From Norana najaformis (taxonomy: Eukaryota > Annelida > Clitellata > Crassiclitellata > Hormogastridae), in NCBI GenBank assembly GCA_964023275.1, contig OZ029923.1, positions 4,202,729 to 4,266,728 of the forward strand: 64,000 nt of DNA, written 5' to 3'. Shown here piece by piece: positions 42,901-53,147 of this stretch. Under the pieces are notes generated by a model, which ran no database searches, had not been told where the DNA came from, and saw only the letters and a program-made list of their open reading frames with translations. The position numbers and the translations under genes were made by a program. The number at the start of each line of letters is the position of its first letter. The first letter of the stretch is position 1.

Positions 42901-45900
42901 ATAAATTGATTTATAATCTGATCTAATAAATAACTCTGCCGCTGCCTTTAGTCAGGTAGCTACAAGTTACAGTTACAAGCCTGGATAAAGGAGCAGGGCG
43001 ACGTCAACGGCCTTTGATGTCATAAGATGTCGATGAGGGAGCCTAACCTATCTAATCAATAACTAAATTTATTATCATGATCAATTCCCGGCGCCATCTG
43101 TTTGGTGGCAACAGGTGAAATTATTGATCTCCATTCTTTCGATCATCGGTTATAGTCTGATGTAGTATATTACGTATGCATGTATTTATTTATTTATGTA
43201 TTTATTTATTTATTTATGTATTTATTTATTTATGTTTGTGTGTGTTTATGTGTGTATGTATGTTTGTGTGTATGTATGCATGTTTATGTGTGTATCTATG
43301 TGTGTGTATGCACGCTTATGTGTGTATGTATGTTTGTGTATGTGTGTATGTATGTGTGTGTATGTTTATATTTGTGTGTATGTATGTGTGTATGTATGTG
43401 TTTGTATGTGTGTGTATGTTTATATTTGTGTGTACAGTATGTATGTGTGTATGTGTGTATGTATTTGTTTGTATGTGTGTGTATGTTTATATTTGTGTTT
43501 ATGTATGTGTGTGTGTATGTATGTGTGTATGTATGTGTTTGTATGTGTGTGTATGTTTATATTTGTGTGTATGTATGTGTGTATGTGTGTATGTATGTGT
43601 TTGTATGTATGTGTGTATGTATGTGTGTATGTGTGTGTATGTGCGTTCAACCTCATTGTAGTGATTTTCCTGCCATGTTTTGAATGTTTCCATCAGCTGC
43701 GAGTACTCCTGTTGTTCTCGTTTTAATGAACGCTGGTCCGCTGGACATCAGCTGGGCCAAGACCAGTGACCGGGTGGTGGCCATCTTTGAGTGCTTCTTT
43801 CCAGCCCAGGCAGCAGGGGAGGCCCTCCGCAAGGTCCTCTTCAACGATGGTCCCTTTGCCAATCCTGCTGGACGTCTACCTGCCACATGGCCAATGTCTG
43901 TCAACCAGGTGAGCTCAGCACGTGCCTTTGGAAATCGGTATGTGCTGGTATGTATGTATGTACCTTGTGTGAATGTATGTATATACCAGACATGTATGTC
44001 TGTATGCATGCACCATGCATGTATGTATATACCAGATATGTATGTGTGTATGTATATACCACTGTACCAGATAAATGCAAATGTACACGTTTTTCTATAG
44101 CGACCATATGGCTTCGACCCTGTTCATTTTTCAATGAATTATTTGGGTGAGATCCTTCATCACTGCTTCCCATTTGAATGGGTGCCATGCCATTTAAGGT
44201 CCCCATGTACAGACCGTGCTAGCCCGAGATTAAAATCTGTTAAAAGCTGTGTGTTTATTTGTACCATGTATGTTACTTGAATTTGAATCCCAACGTATCA
44301 CGTGAAATAAACATTAATGAACCATGTAACTTGGCAAAGGTACTGACAGTTCATTTGCTGTTAGCTGGTCTGCCTTTTAACAAGAAATACTTTAAAAATC
44401 TCAGGATCAAACCGCTGAGTGCAATCGTTGCATTGGCGTGTGACAAATCTGAGCAAATAACTACTGCCTCAAAGTCTTGTCTTGTCTTCAGCCGTCATCA
44501 AGCCGAGGATTGGCTGCATCATGGACAGTGTTGTGCCATCTGCCTCACTGCAACTGACTTTAAATAATCTTACCTTGCCTTCTACACACATACCGTAAAT
44601 TATCATATCGTACCTTATGCCCTTACCTTATAGTCTCCTTTACAATTTACGTTACTTTACATTCTCCTTTACACACTTTACGACCTCTGTTTTTAGGATA
44701 TCTTATGACTGTCGTTGAATTTATAACTCATGTACAGCGCCCTTTTCTTCGGCCTCAGCCATGCTACGGCACTATACAAATTATTATTAATATTATTCTT
44801 CTTCTTCTTATTACTATTATTATTATGATTATTATTATTATGATCATCATTGTCATCATCATCATAATCATCGTAAGTTTGCCTTATCTTTTCAGACGTT
44901 ATCTTAACTGAACTGGGTTGATTTTGACAGTATCCGCCGATAACGGATTACACAATGGAGAACAGAACCTATCGTTACTTCTCAGCAGAGCCTCTCTATC
45001 CGTTTGGATATGGTCTTTCGTACAGCAAGTTCAACTACAGGTCGCTTGAAGTACGACCCAGTGTTGTCCATTATGGTGACATCATTATGATTGACGTTTA
45101 CGTTTCCAACGAGGGACCTACGTATGATGGCGAGGAGGTGAGTTGTGTCCAGTTGCTCTGAAGCACCAGGACATAGCAGTTCAAGAGTTCATCGCTGTTC
45201 TGGTTTTTATGTTACCCACTCCTTATTTTAATGCTAAGGACTTACTCTTAAATAACCCTGTCAGGGATTTGAATCTCGGGCTTGCATGGTTCGTACACAA
45301 GGACTTTAAATGATGTGGTGCCCATTCAGATGGGCAGCAGTGGTGAAGGATCTCACCCAATAAATTCTTTGAATAATAATCAGGGTCAAGGCCATATGGT
45401 CGCTATAGAAAAGCATTTACATTTACTAGTATGATTACGGTGATTACTATTCCAAGGTTGCCATAATTTTCCAGGTAATCCAGGTGTATGTCTCGTGGAC
45501 CAACTCGTCACTTCCTACTCCTCGTCTGCAACTCGTTGCATTTGACCGTTTCTTCATTCGTAAGGGTTATGGGGTCACAGGTCACTTCAAGGTCACTCTT
45601 GAACAGCTGGCTGTCTGGAGCGATAATCCACCGGGATATGTCACATTGAAAGGTTAGCTAAATCTGGTTAGAGTAAATGTGTATCTGGGTACTTATATAA
45701 CACCTTTTATGAGCCATGCAGAGCAGTAAGTAGTCCATGCTTCTAGCGTGTTACTGATCTCCTTTTCTTGGTTTCTGAGTAATCGTAATCGTAAACTCAA
45801 GATTTCCACAGCACCCAATGTAATTGATAGGCAAGAGGGGTTCGGTTCCAGGTCAAGACCCAAGAGTCGGGCAGTCAGACCGCTACGGTGAGTGATGTTT

Positions 45901-46153
45901 GGAATTGGATCTGAGGGATAGATAAGGGGAAGAAGAGGAATCGGGATAGGATATGTTGAAGAGGAGTGTTTTCAGTTTTGAGTGGAAGACCTGAGTAGAG
46001 ATTGCAAGGGGTGAAGTGGTGGTGAGTTCATATTTCAATGAACTGCATTTCTTTTGTTCAGGGGCCTACACAGTCTATGCCGGTGGCCAGCAACCAAATC
46101 AGAAGACCTCTGTGCCTTCGAATGTCTTGGTTGGAAAATTTGTTGTCATTTGA
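36631..46153 (+). CDS. GH3 glycosidase, beta-D-xylosidase-like
   Basis: Twelve exons: 36631-36974, 37238-37397, 37736-37906, 38531-38622, 39169-39341, 40227-40534, 41311-41539, 42462-42551, 43697-43908, 44931-45137, 45475-45652, 46062-46153. They give 751 residues with consistent phases. Residues 1-20 are a likely signal peptide (MMVWQEGFLTAVFATVCVSG). The N-terminal GH3 barrel includes RWGRNQETYGEDPFLSG (163-179), the K204-H205-F206 substrate-binding block, SINGVPAC and GFNGYVISDEG with the nucleophile Asp286. The C-terminal GH3 sandwich starts near VLLKNNGFLPL and is followed by a fibronectin-III-like domain (PLYPFGYGLSYSKFNY, later VIQVYVSW, RLQLVAFDRFF). The family hydrolyses terminal beta-xylosyl or alpha-arabinosyl units by a retaining mechanism. 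Closest resemblance is to plant/fungal-type beta-xylosidases, also annotated in invertebrates. Secreted or lysosomal. Use in digestion of algal or plant glycans is inference. Confidence 0.95.
38275..38410 (-). mobile_element. Probable LINE 3' end in GH3 intron 3
   Basis: Starts with a GTTAGATTAGATTATGCCCA tail and continues with sequence not matched elsewhere in the window. The tail type (ATTAG units) is that of family E-like elements on the minus strand. Weak. Confidence 0.35.
38999..39125. repeat. TATAAT-rich tract before GH3 exon 5
   Basis: Interleaved ATATTATAATA units about 110 bp long ending 45 bp upstream of the exon 5 acceptor. Confidence 0.85.
39169..39341 (+). CDS. GH3 enzyme exon 5 with catalytic nucleophile
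   Basis: Encodes SINGVPACANKRLLTDILRN then EWGFNGYVISDEGAIEGIM. The Asp of SDEG (residue 286) is at the position of the GH3 nucleophile. No active-site residue is missing, so the enzyme is predicted to be active. Confidence 0.95.
39355..39752. repeat. 29-32 bp tandem array in GH3 intron 5
   Basis: Thirteen units built on GTGTGCACAGTTTAAAATAA followed by AATCATTGAT, AATCGTTGATAA or CTCATTGATATA. The alternation of unit types repeats (a four-unit block recurs), so the array grew by block duplication. It begins 14 bp after the exon 5 donor. Confidence 0.95.
39900..40226. mobile_element. tRNA-like head plus interspersed repeat abutting GH3 exon 6
   Basis: 39906-39965 on the minus strand resembles a tRNA-Glu-type SINE head, with GGTTCGAATCC (B box), TTGGCTTTTCACCTC and GGGGCTAACATG. 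39960-40225 on the plus strand matches the repeat at 14805-15060 (CCGTGTAACGACCCT, AGGACCTTGGGATTCATCCA, GGGACATGGGAGCTTTACTT) and ends AAACGGTGCTATGTCATCG. Only CTCTAG separates this end from exon 6, so the acceptor region is almost entirely repeat sequence. Confidence 0.65.
41575..41635. repeat. (GTAT)n in GH3 intron 7
   Basis: Short GTAT tract with GTAGGTAT interruptions, about 35 bp after the exon 7 donor. Confidence 0.9.
42235..42345 (+). repeat. Interspersed repeat, copy 1, GH3 intron 7
   Basis: CATCTGTTTGGTGGCTACGG, GTGAAATTATTGATCTCCAC and TCTTTCGATCATCAGTTA match 43085-43180 in the next intron. Both copies run on the right into CGTATG/GTATG microsatellite sequence, which may be the element's own tail. 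Confidence 0.75.
42594..42673. ncRNA. 80-nt near-perfect hairpin, pre-miRNA-like or MITE
   Basis: Two 37-base arms (42594-42630 and 42637-42673) surround a 6-base loop GTTCTT. 33 of 37 positions pair. On the plus strand two of the other four are G-U and two are mismatches, and on the minus strand the reverse is true. The inner stem is GGCTGCTT/AAGCAGCC and the middle stem CATCTTCAAA/TTTGAAGATG. It starts 42 bp inside GH3 intron 8. Length and pairing suit a microRNA precursor or a small foldback transposon. No flanking target duplication was seen. Confidence 0.45.
42933..43180 (+). repeat. Repeat C copy and second copy of the 42.2 kb repeat, GH3 intron 8
   Basis: 42933-43030 has CTCTGCCGCTGCC, ACAAGCCTGGATAAAGGAGC, AGGGCGACGTCAACGGCCTT and ATAAGATGTCG. 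43085-43180 repeats CATCTGTTTGGTGGCAACAG and TGATCTCCATTCTTTCGATC. Confidence 0.75.
43180..43645. repeat. (TTTA)n / (GTAT,GTGT)n microsatellite, GH3 intron 8
   Basis: TTTATTTA units, then GTATGTGTGT units with a recurring GTTTATATTTGTGTGTATG block every 60-70 bp. Long cysteine/valine-rich frames are artefacts. The array ends about 50 bp before the exon 9 acceptor. Confidence 0.95.
44090..44240 (-). mobile_element. SINE A copy in GH3 intron 9
   Basis: Reverse complement reads ACCTTAAATGGCATGGCACC, CATTCAAATGGGAAGCAGTG, ATGAAGGATCTCACCCAAAT and GGTCGCTATAGAAAAACGTG, the full A body in order. Confidence 0.8.
44470..44830. mobile_element. LINE pieces in GH3 intron 9
   Basis: About 44470-44570 on the minus strand is a frame-broken relative of the ORF2 C-terminus at 26985-27250 (reverse complement ATGCAGCCAATCCTCGGCTT). 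44735-44830 on the plus strand is the same 3' end as 28030-28140 (TGTACAGCGCCCTTTTCTTC, GGCACTATACAAATT and ATT repeats to about 44875). Confidence 0.65.
45270..46010. mobile_element. SINE A (+) in intron 10 and LINE D 3' end (-) in intron 11
   Basis: 45270-45420 has ATTTGAATCTCGGGCTTGCA, CCCATTCAGATGGGCAGCAG, GAAGGATCTCACCCAATAAA and GGTCGCTATAGAAAAGCATT. 45783-46010 on the minus strand reads GGGTGCTGTGGAAATCTTGA at its end, with ACCCCTCTTGCCTATCAATT and CAAGACTGAAAA-like ORF2 sequence inward. Confidence 0.75.
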
Positions 46154-46211
46154 GCTGTTCTCACAGATATTAAACAGCTCTTTGTTAGACATCTGTCACA
46201 AACATTGTGAT

Positions 46212-46868
46212 GTGGATCTCCATTATGTCACAATTATGTGGATCTCCATAATGTCACAATTATGTGGATCTCCATAATGTCACAATTATGTGGATCTCCA
46301 TAATGTCACAATTATGTGGATCTCCATAATGTCACAATTATGTGGATCTCCATAATGTCACAATTATGTGGATCTCCATAATGTCACAATTATGTGGATC
46401 TCCATAATGTCACAATTATGTGGATCTCCATTATGTCACAATTATGTGGATCTCCATAATGTCACAATTATGTGGATCTCCATTATGTCACAATTATGTG
46501 GATCTCCATAATGTCACAATTATGTGGATCTCCATAATGTCACAATTATGTGGATCTCCATTATGTCACAATTATGTGGATCTCCATAATGTCACAATTA
46601 TGTGGATCTCCATAATGTCACAATTATGTGGATCTCCATAATGTCACAATTATGTGGATCTCCATAATGTCACAATTATGTGGATCTCCATAATGTCACA
46701 ATTATGTGGATCTCCATTATGTCACAATTATGTGGATCTCCATTATGTCACAATTATGTAGATCTCCATAATGTCACAATTATGTGGATCTCCATAATGT
46801 CACAATTATGTGGATCTCCATTATGTCACAATTATGTGGATCTCCATAATGTCACAATTATGTGGATC
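46212..46868 (+). repeat. 26-bp tandem array just after the GH3 stop codon
   Basis: About 25 units of GTGGATCTCCATAATGTCAC plus AATTAT. A CATTATG variant replaces CATAATG in some units in no strict order. Each standard unit contains the inverted repeat CATAAT-GTCACA-ATTATG, so an RNA copy could form a row of short hairpins. It starts 59 bp after the GH3 stop. An ATTAAA motif at about 46168 could end the GH3 transcript before the array, so its presence in the mRNA is not certain. Confidence 0.95.
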
Positions 46869-46869
46869 T

Positions 46870-47160
46870 GCATTATGCTAGTGTGCCAAGCTTGTACTGG
46901 CCAATCGCCCGTAGACACTAGTTTTTGCAACATTTTAAATTTGTTGTAAGATATTTTATTTATGCAAAACCACTGCACATCTTACGGTCTTCTTGAAAAT
47001 TAGTTGTACTTTGTGGGTCTTAGTTTTATTTTTTGCTTTTAATTTATAAATATGAGTTGCAAGTTTTATTTAAAATTTTTTATATTTTTCATAAACTGAA
47101 AATGCTGTTGAATTTGTTATTCAACTCAGCTGAGTTGTCGAAGCCTTCGCATCCATACAG
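46870..47160. other. AT-rich 3' flank of GH3 gene
   Basis: TTTTATTTA-rich sequence with no gene. A canonical AATAAA on the plus strand was not found. Confidence 0.5.
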
Positions 47161-47288
47161 CTGTATGTGTCTCTGTCTGCATGTCTGAGTGTGTGTCTGT
47201 GTTTCTGTCTGTGCGTGTGTATGTCTGTCTGCCTGTCTGTGTGTATCTGTCTGTCTGTATGTATCTTCCTGTCTGTCTGTGTATCTGC

Positions 47289-47333
<45 letters not shown>

Positions 47334-47363
47334 CAGCCGTCCATCAGTCCGTCCGTCCGTCCT

Positions 47364-47409
<46 letters not shown>

Positions 47410-47528
47410 CGCCGGACCCATTCTTACAGGAGAACCAGCTGTCGGCCCTGACATGTACACAGAAATAGCGCCCTCCGTCGTTTACGCCGTGTATCGAGCC
47501 CCAGCCCAACCAGCCAGTCTGACGGACG

Positions 47529-47569
<41 letters not shown>

Positions 47570-47575
47570 GCCTGT
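47160..47575. repeat. (CTGT)n microsatellites
   Basis: CTGT/CTGC/GTGT units at 47165-47415 and again at 47528-47570, separated by a GC-rich, non-coding segment. The Cys/Leu/Ser/Val-rich frames are artefacts. Confidence 0.95.
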
Positions 47576-48295
47576 GTCCGGGGACCCCATCCTCCGCCAG
47601 AGGGGACCAGCCTGCCTGCGTTTCGCACCGGCCAAGAGGGGTGAAATATCACACCGGAGACGTAGCAGGGTCAATGGGAGAGCTTTGGGAAGGGGAGTAG
47701 GCCTATACGCAAAGGGTGAATGAATGGCTGCGTGCTTCACTGGAAAGGTTTTTGGTGGGCGGCTGAGTCGAGAAGGGGGTTCTCTCGTCAGCGGGGTTGC
47801 CATAAAATTCGGTCCCGCATCTGCTGCGAAGGAAGTAGGCGCTTAAGAGCGGTGTCGACAAAAGCGTTTGACATTTAAAACTTCGCCCTTCGTCGTAATC
47901 TGAGGGTAGTGTGTACTACCCCACTCTACCCAACCCTTGCACCATCGGTACAGCACGCATCAGGCAAAGTAGTGTCGGTAGGAGGCCTTTGTGCGTGGAG
48001 TCTTTTTATCAGGAAACCGAACAATGAGTAGGCCTAAGTGCACTTGTAGGTTCGCAAGCAAATACTCACAAGTAGGCCTGTACAGAGACAACGGTCTAAT
48101 GGCCTTCGTTTCGCTATAGGCAAACGTAGGCCACTTAGACCTAAAGATATCGACTAACGGTTTTGCACAGAGACCGAAACTACAGTGAACCAGTGCTGTA
48201 CCTAACAGGCCTACAGAGCCTCGGCTGAGGGGAACCCCTGCCCAGTCAAGTTTGATAGAGTACGATGGTACCTTTGGGGACACCCTTCTTTCTCT
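47576..48295. other. Spacer, no gene recognised
   Basis: Moderately GC-rich sequence with scattered CpG. No exon, RNA or known repeat was supported. Confidence 0.5.
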
Positions 48296-48297
48296 TA

Positions 48298-48845
<548 letters not shown>

Positions 48846-49019
48846 TATACATCTAGGATGGCCATGTTACATCCTACCACTAATATTCAAAACCATGTTA
48901 TAGCACTTCTCTGATCAAATACAAGTGGGTTTGTTAATAAAGTAAATTGAAGTGCTTGTTAAAACGGAGAGATCAATAAGCATAACCTAATTACGTGTAT
49001 ATTATAGGCCTATTAGCCT

Positions 49020-49400
49020 AAAGGGAGGCAGCGCATCACCGTTGGCAGCGAAAGATCTTGGGAGTCACGTGGAGAGACATGGTGAGGAATGAAGAGATCA
49101 GGAGAAGAACGGGAATGGAGAGAATTGAAGAGATGATAAAGAGAGCAAGACTGCGATGGTTGGGACACCTGCACCGCATGGACGAGGACAGAATCCCGAA
49201 GCAAGCAATGGACTGGGCCCCAAGCGGGTGGAGAAGGAAGAGAGGAAGACCAAAAAAGAGCTGGAAGAACACGATCACAAAGGACCTCACAGACGGAGGA
49301 CTGACGTGGGAGGAGGCTGCCAGAGCTGCTCAGGACAGAGAAGGATGGAGGACCTGTATCGCCCAATGTGCGCCAGCACGTGGAGGGACTAAGGTCTAAT
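49020..49400 (+). pseudogene. LINE ORF2 C-terminal fragment
   Basis: An intact 113-codon plus-strand frame (49058-49399) encodes MIKRARLRWLGHLHRMDEDR, then RRKRGRPKKSWKN and AQDREGWRTCIAQCAPA. This is the RLRWxGHxxRM / GRPxxxW / RDRxxWR tail that follows the reverse transcriptase in RTE-like and related LINEs. No upstream RT domain remains, so it is a 5'-truncated copy, of a different family from the 2-3.4 kb element. Confidence 0.85.
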
Positions 49401-49890
49401 TAGCCTAAATTTAGATCTCAAATATAGTCTTATGACAAGGATTGAGTCTAGCAGTCATGTTAGGCATGCAGTAAAGCATGAAGGCATAAATTAGGCGTAA
49501 TATAGGCTGAGGAATATTGCCTGACGAATACGGGAAACTTTGGAAATTTGATCACAGATGAATTAAGTATGCAAATGTATACTTATTTCAAGCGCCATAT
49601 TAATTAGTACTGTAATCTCTCGTTTTTGCTCCTTTGAAGTAGCAACGTGTATAGCCTTTGTGTACATGAAACCATTCAGGGCTCGCCGGGAACTACAGGG
49701 CCTAAGCCTGAAGGTTTATAGGTAGTGTTTGCTAGTAACAATTCCAACAGAACAATTTCGCGGAATATAAAGGAACTTTGACCTACATTTGCATATGTAC
49801 AACCTCAAGCGTCTGTGAAATCTTAAACAAGTATTAACGGGTAAATTCTCTGCTCCTTCATCTCTTCTGTTGTCCTTCATCTCTGTCTGT
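49401..49890. other. Spacer, no gene recognised
   Basis: AT-rich, with several AGGCATA/TTAGGC words near 49440-49510. No coding or known repeat signal. Confidence 0.5.
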
Positions 49891-49899
49891 TACTTCTCA

Positions 49900-50350
49900 G
49901 GCATTCCATTCAAAACTGAAGTCTCACCTTATCAAGAAATCTCACCCTGATCAATCTTCCAATTTCTCTAAGTTCAAATACAACCCAACCTTGACTCCAC
50001 TCCCCTCCTCTCTCTGGTCTCCTGGCAACCGGACCTTCAACCTTCAATTTCAAACACCATCCACCGTAGCCGTCCGACTGTCTGACTGCCTGACTTCTGG
50101 ATCTTGACCTAGAACCGAACCCTTTTGCCTAGCGATTTTGTTTTGACTGAGCGCCTGTGAATAAGCTGGTTCCCGTGACTTAGCTTTCGTTGGGCGCTGT
50201 AGAAATATCGAGATTACGATACGATTACGATTACCTGGCTCTTGACGTGGCATCTTTGGAAAACCCCGCGGACTTGACGCGGCGCTCATGAATAAGCTGG
50301 TGCCCTGCGCTTAGCTTTTGAGTAGCGCTTTAGAAATTTCGAGGTTACGA
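49900..50350 (+). mobile_element. LINE family D 3' ends
   Basis: 49900-50235 keeps the ORF2-end region (CATTCAAAACTGAAGTCTCA) and the complete 3' UTR through GGGCGCTGTAGAAATATCGA with ATTACGATACGATTACG. A second, shorter 3' end sits head-to-tail at 50265-50350 (AATAAGCTGGTGCCCTGCGC, AGCGCTTTAGAAATTTCGAG). Confidence 0.8.
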
Positions 50351-50447
50351 TTACGACGCTGCACTGTTAACGGGACAGTAGCAATTCAACGCCATCAAAG
50401 CCTCCATGTTATAGCTACAGACAGCGAGTTTCCAATATCATCGTAAT

Positions 50448-50700
50448 CCCGAGATTTCTACAGCGCCCAACGAAAGCCGCGCCGCGGGGACCAGCTTATT
50501 CACAGGCGCTCAGTCAAAACAAAATCGATAGCAAAAGGGTTCGGTTCCAGGTCAAGATCCAAGTCAGACGGAGAGACAGCGTGGCAGCTACGGGGGTGGT
50601 GGTGTTTGGGGTTGGAGAGGAGAGAGAGATAAGAGGAAGAAGGGGTGTCAGGATAATATCTGTGAAAGAGGTATGCTTTCAGTCTTGAGTGAAAGGCCAA
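50448..50700 (-). pseudogene. LINE family D 3' end with ORF2 C-terminus
   Basis: A minus-strand frame 50700-50500 reads MAFHSRLKAYLFHRYYPDTP then SSSYLSLLSNPKH, ending TERL. The FHSRLKAYLF block is the standard C-terminal end of CR1/L2-type ORF2. It lies opposite the plus-strand D copies just upstream, forming an inverted pair. Confidence 0.8.
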
Positions 50701-50886
50701 AGCAGAAATATCACACGACGAACCGGGTCGTGAATCGTATAAGCAGAAGCGAATGCAACAAGGATTATAACGGGACGCAGATAACCATTCCTACATTTTC
50801 GCCCATGAAACTGAAGAACTTTTATCACAACATCGATTACAATATTCTTCATTTACGCCGGCGACGCTGCGGAACAATAGCAGACT

Positions 50887-51225
50887 GGCTTTGTTTAGCT
50901 ACATTGGTTAACGCGTACGTCTAAGCGCTTCTGAGCGTGAGGTCGCCGGTTCGCAACCCAGCCGTGGCTTATTTCAGAGATTTGAATCTCGGTTGTTATA
51001 GCCTGAGAAGGATTTGCCCGAGAAGGACTAGACAGACAGATTTAGACGGACGAGAAGGTCCCAGTGCACGGACCGTGGTATGTCCGTGCACGGGGACTTT
51101 AAGTGGCTTGCTGTCCGGTCAAAGGGGCAGCGGTGATGAAGGATCCAACCCGATTAATTCACTGAAAATAAGCAGGGTCGAGGCCATACGGTCGATTTAG
51201 AAAAACGTGTACATTTACATTTACA
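50887..51225 (+). mobile_element. SINE A, best copy with tRNA head
   Basis: Has an A-box-like TAGCTACATTGG at 50897-50908 and a B-box-like GGTTCGCAACC at 50948-50958 in tRNA spacing. Then come GGCTTATTTCAGAGATTTGA, GTCCGTGCACGGGGACTTTA, GGGGCAGCGGTGATGAAGGA, AGCAGGGTCGAGGCCATACG and a (CATTTA)n-type tail. This is the only copy here with a clear polymerase III promoter region. The repeat body is found in at least ten places in the window. Confidence 0.75.
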
Positions 51226-51235
51226 TTTTACAAAT

Positions 51236-51660
51236 ATTAGGTTGCACTTAGACACCTTTAAAATCGCTTTTCCCGACATAATATACTCGTCAATTTCGAT
51301 TTGTCCGATATTGCCGTTTTCAACGATAGGAAAGGCGGACGTCAACGGCAGCCACAAGATGTCGTTATACGCTGAATAATAATACAAATATTAGGCTGTG
51401 TTTAGACACCTTTAAATCGCATTTATCAGACGCTATATAGTCGTCAGTTTCGCTTAACTGATTGTATTTCACGTTATATTTTGCGTCCTGCTGCACTTTA
51501 TACATGAATCGTTGTACACTGAATACTAATACAAAAGACGTGGCGCCCATTCAAACGGGCAGCGGCGGCGAAGGATCTCATCCGATTAATTCATTGAAAA
51601 TGAGCAGGGTCAAGGCCATGCTGTCGCTACAGAAAAAACGCGTATATTTACATTATATTT
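51236..51660 (+). repeat. B, B and A copies in series
   Basis: B modules at 51236-51380 and 51390-51460, then SINE A body at 51535-51650 (GTGGCGCCCATTCAAACGGG, AAGGATCTCATCCGATTAAT). The A body follows ACTGAATACTAATACAAAAG, the same B-to-A junction seen at 9265-9290. Confidence 0.75.
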
Positions 51661-51749
51661 ACGATACATCGTAGCTGTTACTGTCAATTTTGAGCCCAAT
51701 TCACGAGGATGGTACGATTTGTAGCGTGCGAAGACCTATTGTAATAAAT

Positions 51750-51754
51750 TGCAG

Positions 51755-51793
<39 letters not shown>

Positions 51794-52950
51794 ATTAGAA
51801 ACTTCTAGTGCGCCGGTGTCTAATGCACAAGGCATCAACCGATGGCACACCAAAACCAAGCCACAATCAGGTCTGTATCCAGAAGGTCAGTCCGCACGAC
51901 AAAGAGGCAGCCTATGGTGGATAAGCAATTTGAAACAAGTTTTAAGTTGAGAACGAAATGACAGGAGAGACTGAGCAAAACAAACAGACACAGGGAGGGA
52001 GTCCCAGAATTTTGGTCCACCAACCGAAAATGCTCATTTACCCAGAACAGTTCTAGTCCAAGGTATGACCAGAGAAAGACAATCAGATGACCTTGCAGAA
52101 TAATGGTAAGTCTGGGGAATAAGGACTGATTTTAAGTATTGTGGTTGGCCGTAGTTCACTGTTTTATAAACTATAAGTCCTAATTTGAAACAAATCCTTT
52201 GCTGAACAGGAAGCCAATGTAAAGATTTAAGCAGAGGGGTTATATGCTCATATTTAGAAGTATTTGTTATGGCTCTAGACAAGGAGTTCTGAACTCTTTG
52301 GAGTTTCTGCATGTTTGACTTAGTGATACCAACAAAAATGGAGTTACAACAGTCAAGGCGACTGGAGACCAATGCGTTGGCTAAGGATATTCTGGAAGAC
52401 ATGGGGACATAATGCCTAATTCTGTATGTCACGAACATACATATATGATGACTTACAAATTATACCATTTACGTAGTTTGTGAGAGACATGGTAGAATCG
52501 AAAACAACACCCAAGTCACGAGCAGTATCAGTCATCTCAATGAGCGAATCACCCAGTTTTACAGGTTTAAGCCATTCGAATTTCTTAAGTTGCTGAGGAG
52601 TGCCAAGTAGTAGAAATTCAGTCTTCGACGGGTTAAGGAGGAGTTTATTTGCCGCCATCCAAGACTGCAGCTCTTCAAAGGCATCAGACAACAGCTGCAC
52701 AGACGAGTGACAAGTCAAACTGTCAAATGAGATGTAGATTTGGGTGTCATCAGCATAGAAATGATATCCCAGTGAATGATTGTCTAGCAGAGTATCTAGA
52801 GGTGTGGTGTATAATGTAAACAAAAGAGGACCAAGTACAGAACCCTGCGGAACGCCACACGTCAACGAGGCACTAGCTGAATAATGTCCATTTAAATATA
52901 AGGATTGAGTGCGAGGGCTGAGGTAAGTAGCAAACCAGATAGTCTGAACA
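51750..52950 (-). pseudogene. CR1/L2-type LINE, 3' half with reverse transcriptase
   Basis: On the minus strand: FATYLSPRTQSLYLNGHY-like start near 52950, then TCGVPQGSVLGPLLFTLYTT and YADDTQIY (RT motifs), NPSKTEFLLLG, then after a frame change near 52420-52440 SRLDCCNSIFVGITKSNMQK and SLHWLPVQQRICFKL, ending at 52034. The 3' UTR continues to GCGCACTAGAAGTTTCTAAT and an ATT-repeat tail at 51755-51795. The catalytic YADD is intact but the frame is broken. This copy shows that the 3' ends at 5385 and 26155 belong to this family. Confidence 0.9.
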
Positions 52951-53147
52951 AGAACCAGTGAGGGGTAAGTTTCTCCACTGCCCCTGCAAAGTGCATCCTA
53001 GCTGCAGGGTTACTGAAATGGAGATTAGAACCCCAAGCCCCGAACGCAGCAGAACCTCTGGGGTTCTACGCAATCACGCCATTGCTCAGATAACATCTTA
53101 ATCTTACTTAAACATTAGTATAAATCTTGGGCTAGGTATTCAGACGC

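Noticed and set aside
46420-46949. CRISPR-like look of regularly repeated 26-mers
   Set aside because: Units are contiguous with no unique spacers, and the context is a eukaryotic gene flank. It is a minisatellite.
47126-47803. 225-codon minus-strand frame with TDRQTDRQ repeats
   Set aside because: Produced by the (CTGT)n tracts. The non-repeat ends have no similarity I recognise.
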